NCBI GenBank assembly: GCA_965226185.1
Contig: CBDDCT010000006.1
Coordinates: 1,747,538 to 1,811,537 of the forward strand
Length of the DNA stretch: 64,000 bases
Direction of reading: 5' to 3'
Origin: CBDCYS01 sp965226185
Lineage (GTDB): Bacteria > Acidobacteriota > Terriglobia > Bryobacterales > UBA6623
Positions within the stretch are counted from its first letter, which is position 1. The number at the start of each line of letters is the position of its first letter. Of the stretch, positions 54,659 to 62,551 are shown piece after piece. The position numbers and the translations under genes are program-made. The notes beneath the pieces were generated by a model. It did no database searches, was not told the origin of the DNA, and was given only the letters and a program-made list of their open reading frames with translations.

Positions 54659-55980
54659 CTCCCTACGGCGGCTTGCTGCCCGTCGCCACCCTGCTCGAAA
54701 AACTCGGCTTCCAGGCGCTGCTGGAAGAAACCATCACGAACAAACGAATCACCCGTGTGATGAGCCTCTACCAGTTTGTGCTGGCCCTCGTGCTGGGCCT
54801 CTATGTCGGCTTTGCGCGGCTGAACCAACTCCGCTTCATCGCCCGCGACCCCATCTTGACCGGCATCTTGCAAGTGACGCGTCTGCCGCCGCAGTCCACG
54901 CTGTGGCGCTTTCTGGCCTCGCTGCACCTCAACGTGGCGAAGCAGATCCTTTCCATTCAGCGCCAGCTGCGGGAACGAGTCTGGGCCGCGGCCCAGGTGA
55001 AATTGGAGACGGTGACGCTGGACACCGACACCACCGTGCACACGCTCTACGGCCGCCAGATGGGCGGGCGCAAGAGTTACAACCCCAAGAACAAGGGCAA
55101 GCGCAGCTACCAGCCGATACTGACTTTCCTGGCCGAGACGCGCGAATACCTGATGGGCGGGTTGCGCAACGGCGACCGGCCCACGGGCCGGCAGATCGCC
55201 GCCCACCTCGAGAGCGCCTTTCGGGCTTTGCCGCACGGCGTGAAGAAAATCCTGGCGCGGGCCGATTCCGGGTTTTATTGCTGGGAGGCGGTGGAGGCCT
55301 ATGAAAAGGCGGCTTGTCAGTTCGTCATCGTGGCGCGCAAGACCAGGCGGCTGGTCGAGCAGTTGCAGCAAGCGGCCTGGAAGCCCTCGCCCCACAGCGA
55401 TGCGGATGCGGAATGCGAATTCCTCTACCAGCCGCAGGGCTGGGCGCGGGCCTGTCGTTTCCTGGCGCTGCGTTACGAAAACGAACCCGCGGCCGGCGCG
55501 GCCGAGCAATACCAGCTGTTTGCCACCAGCGCTTACACCTACCGCGTGTTTGTCACCAACCTGGCCGAACCGATCGCGGCGGTGGTGTGGTTTTACAATC
55601 AGCGCGCCGCAGCCGAGAACCTCATCAAGGAGGCCAACAACGACGCCGGGCTGGCGGCCCATCCCTCGCGCCGCTTTGACATGAACCGCAATCACTTTCA
55701 GCTGGCCATGCTGGCCTACAACCTCAACTGCTGGCTGCTGCTGTTCAACCGCGAAGCCCAAGCCAGCGTGGAGACACTGCGGCACACCACCCTGGCGACG
55801 GCGCGGCTGCGCTTTCTGTTCGTGGCGGCCAAGATCTGGCGGCACGCCGGCAGAACGGGTGTCAGCTACAGCGATCATTATGAGGAAAAGGGCCTGTTTG
55901 AACGGCTGATGCGGCGGCTGCGGGCGATGGGGCCACCGGGATCGAGCTTCGCGCCGGTGGTGGAGGGTGCGCTGAGTTGA
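54659..55980 (+). pseudogene. IS1380 transposase, 5'-truncated
   Basis: An in-frame remnant (about 440 codons; TTG at 54673 would give 435 residues) retaining the LDTDTTVHT, ARADSGFY and AAENLIKEANND catalytic segments but lacking the N-terminal DNA-binding part. It keeps the ancestral EFLYQPQGWARACRFLALRYE sequence that copy 1 has lost. It abuts the truncated GT87 gene head-to-head. Confidence 0.9.
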
Positions 55981-56195
55981 GGGGCGCTCCATGCATAAAA
56001 TTTCATGCACTCGCCGCAACGTACTGGGAACACGCCGCTTGCCCGCCCGCTTTTGCCCGCCGGGATTGGCAGGCGGCTCAAACAGGGAGGGAAACAGAGG
56101 AAAAGACGACTTGCTAAATCACTGAGTTGACACGACTGCCGCTACCGCCACAACTCCATCGGCGATGGCTACGCCGAATCTGTGCATAATTCAGG
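54659..56195 (+). mobile_element. IS1380-family element, left-truncated copy
   Basis: Nearly identical to 37554-39099 of the complete copy, from CTCCCTACGG onward to the right terminal repeat (GTGCATAATTCAGG, 56182-56195). The left 264 bases (left inverted repeat, promoter and first 41 codons of the transposase) are missing. No target duplication can be identified. Apart from the copy-1 duplication, a G/T change beside the right repeat is the only clear difference I noticed. Confidence 0.93.
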
Positions 56196-56712
56196 TCACA
56201 CATACGGTAAATCAGATCAACCTAGGGACAGACTTTTATTTTGGCCTTAGCTAACCGAAAACCACAATTATTCGTCGGCCGAAAGAGTGTGCGGCCGTCT
56301 GTCTTCGGTCTCATTGTTTGCCGCGACACCCGCACGGACGTCTTCTGTATCTTGAAGGTGATAAAGATCTTAAAGACTAAGACGGACAGATGACTGCCGT
56401 TTCCTCGTCGTTGGCCGCCACCTGGGGGGGGACCAGAAGCGACGGATTTCGGCGCCTTGCAAAACCTCGATTGCCGCGGGTTGCGGATGGATGATTTGTC
56501 GTGGTATTTCGTACTTACTTAGCGTCTGATCTTAGGCCATTGCTGTGTAATGTATTAGCAGCACTCTGTTCACGCACAAAAATATTAGTGAGCAGCCTTA
56601 TGGTTCAAACTTCACGGGTAGTACTATCAGGACTCCTGCATGAGCAGTTACTTCGCCCTTGCAGAACAGGTTAAAGTCTGGCCCATTGTCCCGAGCTGCT
56701 TCAAAGCCGGAG
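56196..56712. other. Spacer of about 500 bases, no gene seen
   Basis: AT-richer than average. It contains GGGACAGAC near 56226, a G8 run near 56425, and no frame of convincing length or composition. It may be remnant sequence moved in with the IS copy. Confidence 0.4.
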
Positions 56713-57942
56713 TCACTCTGCCAGGCGCGGTTCGGAGTGCTCATTGAAGACAACGGCGGAGTTGTTGTTCGCGATGCTGAGACGCACGGCCTCGTTGACT
56801 GAGGTTCCGACCAAGGCTTGCTCGGGAAGGGCGCGCTTGGGAGCGAGCACGTCAAGAATCCGCCGGCGAGCGCGCCGGGCGTCATCGGCGCCGAGGCCGG
56901 CCGTACGCCGCTGAAGCGAGATGATGTCGCGCACTCCCTGGGCGATGGACTCAAACCCATAGCCCCAAACTTCGGTCTCGTGTTCGGGATCCCAGCTATC
57001 GTAGGTTCGGAAGAAGTTCGGGTTGTAGTCTTCGTAGCCGTCTTTCTCGGTGATGAAGCGGCAGTTGCGGGCTTTGTGGTCCGCCCAGTATTCGCCCTCG
57101 GTACCGTGCAGCATGAGGCCCTGGTTCGTGAGCGCGCTTTCGTTGTTGGAGAGAACCCACGAGGTCTGCACCCACAGAGTTGACGAATCTTCCCACTCAA
57201 TCACGGCCTGCACCGCGTCGAAAGCGTCCTTCCCATGGGATTTCAGTAATTTCTTTTGTCCGAAGGCGATCACGCGACGGGGTTTCAGGCCGGTGATGTA
57301 GTAGTAAGCGTCCACATAATGGACCCCGACGTACTCGAACGGCGAGCTGTTCTGTATCCACAGCGCAAAGTGCTTGAAGGGAATCTCCCGGCGCTCCTCG
57401 ATCCAGGCGTGGCCATGCAACATTTCGCCAAGGTCGCCTTTGCGGAAGCGGTGCCGGGCCACGCGGAGAGCCGGATCATGCCTCTTGTGGTAGTCGGTCA
57501 AGACGTACATGGCATTGGCATCGGCCGCCTTTTTTATGTCGAATAGCTCGCCGGTTTTCAAACAGAGCGGTTTCTGCACGACACAATGCTTGCCGTGCCG
57601 CAAGGCGTGTAGGACGACCGGCGTGTGCAGGTGGTCCGGCGTCGCGACGAGAACCACGCCGCCGTCCGGGAGGTCTTCGATCGCCTGTTTGTAGAGGTCG
57701 GGGAACGATTCTTCCGGATCGGCCGATTCTTCAGGGTAAGAACGGAAGGGCTGGTTGGGGTACATTTCGCGCAAGCCCGCGAGCGTCCGTCCGCGGCGGG
57801 AGCAGACAGAAATCTCACCGATCTCGCCCGACCGCTGGAGCTGAAATAAAGTGGGCAGGACCACTTCGCGGCTGATCATGCCGCCGCCGATGAGGAGTGC
57901 TGGGTAGAGTTCGCTGGGTTTGCTCATATTGGATTCGCTCAT
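56713..57942 (-). CDS. Gfo/Idh/MocA-family oxidoreductase
   Basis: A 409-residue NAD(P)-dependent sugar or cyclitol oxidoreductase. Rossmann motif ALLIGGGMISREVVLP near the N-terminus. The family's VVLVATPDHLHTPVVLHALRHGKHCVVQKPLCLKTGEL carries the catalytic-type EKP site as QKP. The second domain follows with FEYVGVHYVDAYYYITGLKPRRVIAFG. GGGAGAG ribosome-binding site 5 bases before the ATG. The substrate is not predictable; it is encoded on the same strand and 78 bases downstream of the class III aminotransferase, so a joint pathway (oxidation then transamination of a sugar) is possible. Confidence 0.87.
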   Translation of the reverse strand: MSESNMSKPSELYPALLIGGGMISREVVLPTLFQLQRSGEIGEISVCSRRGRTLAGLREMYPNQPFRSYPEESADPEESFPDLYKQAIEDLPDGGVVLVATPDHLHTPVVLHALRHGKHCVVQKPLCLKTGELFDIKKAADANAMYVLTDYHKRHDPALRVARHRFRKGDLGEMLHGHAWIEERREIPFKHFALWIQNSSPFEYVGVHYVDAYYYITGLKPRRVIAFGQKKLLKSHGKDAFDAVQAVIEWEDSSTLWVQTSWVLSNNESALTNQGLMLHGTEGEYWADHKARNCRFITEKDGYEDYNPNFFRTYDSWDPEHETEVWGYGFESIAQGVRDIISLQRRTAGLGADDARRARRRILDVLAPKRALPEQALVGTSVNEAVRLSIANNNSAVVFNEHSEPRLAE

Positions 57943-58020
57943 AATGCTCTCCCTTTGATAGACGATTTTTGCCGCCGCGGCCGTAGCTCGGTCTTCCCTC
58001 GCCAGGCCAATAATGTGACG

Positions 58021-59394
58021 CTATTCGTTCGCCGCCGCAACTGCTTCGGCTACCGCTTCACGGAAGGCGGACATCGAGTCGTCGAGCGCCTCGCCGGTGA
58101 TGACGAGCGGTGGCGCGATTTTCACGGTGCCGCCTCCGAACCCGACCGGGCTAAACATGAGCACGCCTTTCTCGATGGACCGGCGAACAATTTCAAACGC
58201 CAGTGAAGCGTTGGGCTCGCGAGTTTCTGGATCGGCGATCACAACCCCGGCGACGAGGCCTTTTCCACGGACAATGGCTATGTCTGAAAACTCAGCCTGT
58301 ATCCGGCCCAGTGACTCTTGCAACCGTGTTCCCAGGCGCCGCGCGTTTCCGGCCAAGTCTTGCTCGATGATCGTGTCGATGCTCGCTAGCGCCGCCGCGC
58401 AACAAATCGGGTTCCCGGTGTGGGTCGAGGTCATGCTGCCCGGGGGATGCAGGTCCATCACGTCGGGCCGGCCGGCCACTGCCGACAGTGGCAGGGAGCC
58501 GCTGATTCCTTTGCCCAAGCAGGCCAGATCCGGCACGATGCCGTAATGTTCGAATCCCCACATCGTACCGGTCCTGCCGAAGCCGGCTTGAACCTCGTCG
58601 CACACCAGCAGCGCCTGATGACGGTCGCACCAACCGCGGAGTTGCCGCATGTACTCCGGCGGGGCGAAGGCCGCGTCGCCTCCCTGGTAGGTCTCGAGAA
58701 TCACGCCCGCGACCTGGCCGGGCTCAACACCTTGATCGCTCAGGGAGCGTTCAAAAAACTCGAACGAGGTATCAGCGCAGCGGTAGCCGTCCGGAAAAGG
58801 CGCCTGCGCGAACCCTGGGTCCAGATTGACAATCCAATCTTTGAGCGCCGGGATGCCACCGGCCTGCTGTGATCCGAGGGTGCGTCCGTGAAAGGCGTTG
58901 TGGAACGAAACGATCGTCGCTTTCGATTTGCCCCCAACCTTGACCCCGTGCGTGCGGCACAACTTCAAGGCGCACTCGACGGTTTCCGACCCGGTCGTGA
59001 GCAGAAAGACTTTCTTGAGAGGTTCGGGCAGCAGTGATTCAAGTTTTCCTACAAGTGCTAGGCGTATTTCACTTGGAAAACAGTAGTTAGTCAGCAGCCC
59101 TCTTTCAGCTTGGGAGCGAATGGCGGCGACTACGGCGGGCGGGCTGTGTCCGGCATTCGTGACCAAGACACCCGAGGACCAGTCGATCCAGCGGTTGCCC
59201 CAGCGGTCATGGACCGTGAAGCCCTCCGCGTGATCCCAAAAAATCGGCGGCTGGCCCTGCATGGCCCGTGGCTCGGCGGCCTGAAGGCGCTCCAGCAGGG
59301 GGATTGAATCGGGTACCGGGATTGGGGTTACGATGCGGCGAAAAGGCGTATCGATGGTGGGCACGGGCCGCGGGACGAGGTCAAAACTGGGCAT
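58021..59394 (-). CDS. Class III PLP aminotransferase
   Basis: A 457-residue enzyme of the ornithine/GABA/diaminopelargonate aminotransferase group. PLP and active-site segments: VLLTTGSETVECALKLCRTHG, SFHNAFHGRTLGSQQAGG, GVILETYQGGDAAFAPPEYMRQL, LLVCDEVQAGFGRTGTMWGFE and the lysine in PDLACLGKGISGSLPLSAVAGR, then TSTHTGNPICCAAALA. The substrate is uncertain. Its neighbour is a Gfo/Idh/MocA oxidoreductase, not arginine genes, so a sugar or diamine role fits better than ArgD (inference). Confidence 0.9.
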   Translation of the reverse strand: MPSFDLVPRPVPTIDTPFRRIVTPIPVPDSIPLLERLQAAEPRAMQGQPPIFWDHAEGFTVHDRWGNRWIDWSSGVLVTNAGHSPPAVVAAIRSQAERGLLTNYCFPSEIRLALVGKLESLLPEPLKKVFLLTTGSETVECALKLCRTHGVKVGGKSKATIVSFHNAFHGRTLGSQQAGGIPALKDWIVNLDPGFAQAPFPDGYRCADTSFEFFERSLSDQGVEPGQVAGVILETYQGGDAAFAPPEYMRQLRGWCDRHQALLVCDEVQAGFGRTGTMWGFEHYGIVPDLACLGKGISGSLPLSAVAGRPDVMDLHPPGSMTSTHTGNPICCAAALASIDTIIEQDLAGNARRLGTRLQESLGRIQAEFSDIAIVRGKGLVAGVVIADPETREPNASLAFEIVRRSIEKGVLMFSPVGFGGGTVKIAPPLVITGEALDDSMSAFREAVAEAVAAANE

Positions 59395-59494
59395 GGATGT
59401 AGTACGCCAGATTGGGGCGGAGAATTCGAGTCACAAGATTTCACCGGGTCCCAATTCTAACGCACGGATTCTTCTTCTCTTTGAACAGTCACAT

Positions 59495-60328
59495 TCATTG
59501 GTTCCAGCGATACTCGCCCCGGGCCACGATCACGGCCGGACCTTCGAGAATGACGTCCTCATCCTCCCAGCGCAGGTTCATGTCGCCGCCGGCTGTCACG
59601 ACTTTCACGGGACTCTCGACATTGCCTGACAAGATTGCGGCTACAGTTGCGCCCGCGGAGCCGGTGCCGGAGCTGGCGGTCTCTCCCGCGCCGCGTTCCC
59701 AAAAGCGGACGTCGATGGTGTTGCGGTCGAGGATTCTGACGAACGACACGTTCGTGCGGTCCGGAAAGCGGGGATGGGTTTCGATTTCGCGGCCCAGCGC
59801 GCACCAGTCGAGATCGAAGCTTTCTACCATCAGCGCGCATTGAGGATTACCGGTATTCACCACAGTCACGGTGTGCGTGCCCGATTGCGTTTCGAGCAAG
59901 CAACCAACGTCTTCCTCTTCGTAAATGGGCAGGCCCATGGACATCTCTAGGAAGAAACAATCACCGTCTCGGCCCGTTAACCGGAGTTTCCTCACCCCGG
60001 CCTTTGTTGCTATGTGGAGGGTTTCCCGGCCTCCTTTAGCATCGATTAGCCAGGCGGCTACGCAGCGGGTTCCGTTGCCGGAAATTTCCGCCTCGCTGCC
60101 GTCGGAGTTGAAGATGCGGATCACCGCGTCGACTTCGGGGGGGCTGTCCGGAACGCGCGGGAACACTAACTCGAGGCCATCCGCGCCCACGCCAAGGTAG
60201 CGATGGCAGATTTGCCGGGCAAGGTCCGCGTAGAGCCGCTCGGGAATACCGAGTTTCCGCAGGAGAACTCCCTCGACGACGAGAAAGTCGTTGCCGACGG
60301 CTTGGGTTTTCACGAAGGGTATGGCCAC
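59495..60328 (-). CDS. dapF: Diaminopimelate epimerase-like protein, second catalytic Cys replaced
   Basis: A 277-residue cofactor-free racemase fold. Start MAIPFVKTQAVGNDFLVVEG and FNSDGSEAEISGNGTRCVAAWL are typical, with Cys89 the first catalytic base. The second site should read xACGTG with a cysteine; here it is ERGAGETASSGTGSAGA, putting Ser220 in that place. In well-studied DapF both cysteines act as a base pair, so the reaction or its direction may differ. The enzyme would make meso-diaminopimelate for lysine and peptidoglycan; another racemase function cannot be excluded. Confidence 0.82.
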   Translation of the reverse strand: MAIPFVKTQAVGNDFLVVEGVLLRKLGIPERLYADLARQICHRYLGVGADGLELVFPRVPDSPPEVDAVIRIFNSDGSEAEISGNGTRCVAAWLIDAKGGRETLHIATKAGVRKLRLTGRDGDCFFLEMSMGLPIYEEEDVGCLLETQSGTHTVTVVNTGNPQCALMVESFDLDWCALGREIETHPRFPDRTNVSFVRILDRNTIDVRFWERGAGETASSGTGSAGATVAAILSGNVESPVKVVTAGGDMNLRWEDEDVILEGPAVIVARGEYRWNQ

Positions 60329-60363
60329 GGTTTTTCACCCCGTGCTGCGGATGTTGTGTTCGA

Positions 60364-60477
60364 ACAGAGCCGCGCCCGAAAGGGTGCGGTCCGATCCGGT
60401 CCGGCAGTAGCCGTGTCCCGAAGGGGAGCCCGACACACGGGCTATTCCTGACCGCACCCTTTCGGACGCGGCTCTGT
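60364..60477. repeat. Large palindromic repeat, family A copy 2
   Basis: 27-base arms (60364-60390, 60451-60477) differing at one position enclose 60 bases with a nested inverted repeat (AGCCGTGTC / GACACACGGGCT). The arms match copy 1 at 12323-12431. Intergenic between dapF and the PfkB gene. Confidence 0.85.
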
Positions 60478-60543
60478 TTCGGCTAGGTCACGCTTCAGTA
60501 AATCTTCAGTCTCGCTAACCTACTTACTTTCAGCCGGTAGTCG

Positions 60544-61458
60544 CTAGAATTTCGTAAACTCCTTGAACTCTTTGTAGCGCGCTTCGATCTCGTCTCTGTT
60601 CAGCGTGCGGAGCCGCCCCACTCCGAACTGCTCACAGCAAAAGCTGCCCATCACCGAGCCGTAGATCATCGCCTTTCGCAGGTGGGCGTGAGATGCCTGG
60701 TCGATATTCTCGATTCCTTGCTCGGCAAGATAGCCCATGAAACCGCCCGCGAACGAGTCGCCGGCGCCCGTGGGATCGAAAACTGATTCGAGCAAGAACC
60801 CCGGGGCGATGAAATACCCCTCGGGACGGAACAGGACGGCCCCGTATTCGCCTCGTTTGATCACCACCGTATGGGGGCCCATCCCGTGGATCCTTTTCGC
60901 TGCCTGCCGCAGATTGTAGTCCCCGGAAAGCAGCCGGGCTTCCTCATCGTTTATCAGAATAAAGTCCCAGCCTTTGATCGTCTCGCGCAACTCTTCCGGC
61001 GTTCCTTCAATCCAGAAGTTCATGGTATCGCCGCCGACGAACCTTGGGGCTTTCATCTGGCCGCGCACCTGTTTTTGAAGCGCCGGGTGGATGTTCCCCA
61101 AGAAAGCGTACGGAGCCGACTGGTAGGCACTGGGCAGGTTGGGATTGAAATCGGCGAAGACGTTCAGGTCGGTCGTGAGAGTCGTTCGCTCGTTCATGTT
61201 TTGCGAGTAAACGCCTGACCAAAAGAAGGTCTTGCCGGGAACCTTTTCGAGACCGCTCAGGTCGATGCCGTGATCGACCAAAACCCCCTCGTCCTCCGCT
61301 GCAAAATCCTCACCGACGATGCCCACCAGTTTCACGTCAACGAAATGGCTGGCGGCCAGCGAAATGTAAGTGCACGAGCCTCCCAGCATGCGTTCCACTT
61401 TGCCGTGAGGAGTTTCGACGCCGTCATAGGCGACAGATCCAACTACAAGTAATGACAT
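60544..61458 (-). CDS. PfkB-family carbohydrate/nucleoside kinase
   Basis: A 304-residue ribokinase-fold kinase. N-terminal MSLLVVGSVAYDGVETPHGKVERMLGGSCTYISLAASHF gives the substrate-side glycines; the C-terminal anion-hole and base motif is FDPTGAGDSFAGGFMGYLA (Asp as catalytic base). It lies 196 bases downstream of mtnP on the same strand, so a nucleoside or methylthioribose-type substrate in purine salvage is attractive, but sugar kinases share the motifs. Confidence 0.87.
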   Translation of the reverse strand: MSLLVVGSVAYDGVETPHGKVERMLGGSCTYISLAASHFVDVKLVGIVGEDFAAEDEGVLVDHGIDLSGLEKVPGKTFFWSGVYSQNMNERTTLTTDLNVFADFNPNLPSAYQSAPYAFLGNIHPALQKQVRGQMKAPRFVGGDTMNFWIEGTPEELRETIKGWDFILINDEEARLLSGDYNLRQAAKRIHGMGPHTVVIKRGEYGAVLFRPEGYFIAPGFLLESVFDPTGAGDSFAGGFMGYLAEQGIENIDQASHAHLRKAMIYGSVMGSFCCEQFGVGRLRTLNRDEIEARYKEFKEFTKF

Positions 61459-61654
61459 AATAGTGGCTGAGTAAAGTGTTGATTAAAAACGAGATGATTG
61501 TATAATTTCGACGCTGAATTCATCCAGTGCCGCAATGGTTTCGATAGCCGCCGGAGCGCTGCTTGCCGTGCCCAATCCAACCGCCCAGAACATTCCATTT
61601 TCCGTGGCCGCTTCTCCCGGCACGCGCAAAGCAACCCCGAGTCATAAAACCGCT

Positions 61655-62512
61655 TCAACTCAAATACTTCCCGATCAAGAGGTCGTACTTCTGCTTTGAC
61701 TCGGCGGAAATGAGGCGTCTGTCGGTGAGGATCGCATTCTTTAGCGCCGAGGAATAGGGGCTGGGCTCGCCTGGTATATTCTTAACCGCCTCGACCGCCA
61801 CTGCCTCGGCGTGTTCAGCGTTTTGGGTCAGGTATTGAATGACCTGCTCGACGGTCACCGCATCGTGGTCCGGGTGCCAGCAATCATAGTCGGTCACCAT
61901 CGCAATTGTGGCGTAGGACATTTCAGCTTCCCGTGCCAGCTTGGCTTCCTGCAGGTTGGTCATGCCGATGACGTGGAACCCCCAACTGCGATGCAAGTTG
62001 GACTCAGCGAGGGTCGAAAACGCCGGCCCTTCCATGCAGCAGTAAGTTCCGCCGCGGTGAACGGTGACCCCAACCGTCCGGCAGGCCGCCTGGGCGACAT
62101 CAGACAGCGCCGAGCATACCGGGTCCGCGAACCCAATGTGAACGACGATGTCTTCGTCGAAGAACGTTGAGACGCGGCCCTTGGTACGATCGAAAAACTG
62201 GTCTGGAATGACGAAGTCAAGCGGTTTGAGATCCTCCTGGAGCGAGCCCACGGCGCTGAACGACAAAAGCCATTGGACCCCCAACTTCTTCATGCCGTAA
62301 ATGTTGGCCCGGAAATTGAGGTTCGACGGCATGATGCGATGCCCCTGGCCGTGGCGAGCCAGAAAGGCGACGTCTCGGCCGGACAACTTGCCGAGGACGA
62401 AAGCATCAGAGGGGGCGCCCCAAGGCGTGTCGAGGGTCACTTCCCGGCGGTCGGTGAGCGACTCCATGTTGTAAAGCCCGCTACCGCCGATAATTCCAAT
62501 TTCCGCGTCCAT
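61655..62512 (-). CDS. mtnP: S-methyl-5'-thioadenosine phosphorylase
   Basis: A 285-residue PNP-family enzyme cleaving MTA to adenine and methylthioribose-1-phosphate. Characteristic segments: IGIIGGSGLYNMESL, FLARHGQGHRIMPSNLNFRANIYGMKKLGV, SAVGSLQEDLKPLDFVIPDQFFDRTKGR, GTYCCMEGPAFSTLAES, IGMTNLQEAKLAREAEMSYATIAMVTDYDCWHPDHDAV. The TDYDCW form favours MTA over plain purine nucleosides. Start is ATG 62512. Confidence 0.93.
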   Translation of the reverse strand: MDAEIGIIGGSGLYNMESLTDRREVTLDTPWGAPSDAFVLGKLSGRDVAFLARHGQGHRIMPSNLNFRANIYGMKKLGVQWLLSFSAVGSLQEDLKPLDFVIPDQFFDRTKGRVSTFFDEDIVVHIGFADPVCSALSDVAQAACRTVGVTVHRGGTYCCMEGPAFSTLAESNLHRSWGFHVIGMTNLQEAKLAREAEMSYATIAMVTDYDCWHPDHDAVTVEQVIQYLTQNAEHAEAVAVEAVKNIPGEPSPYSSALKNAILTDRRLISAESKQKYDLLIGKYLS

Positions 62513-62551
62513 AAGGGAGTCATTCTACCAGGGCGCCGCTTCGCTACAGCC

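Noticed and set aside
54159..55304. Long plus-strand frame crossing the GT87 antisense and the IS copy
   Set aside because: It is the wrong frame of both the GT87 gene and the transposase; arginine- and histidine-rich shadow composition.
56216..56246. GGGACAGACTTTTATTTT as the end of an IS200/RAYT-like element
   Set aside because: Only one isolated motif, no transposase and no matching second end.
61443..61658. A 71-codon minus-strand frame between mtnP and the PfkB gene, starting TTG in the mtnP stop
   Set aside because: No family resemblance, poor start and composition like noncoding spacer; the overlap with the mtnP stop is the only support.
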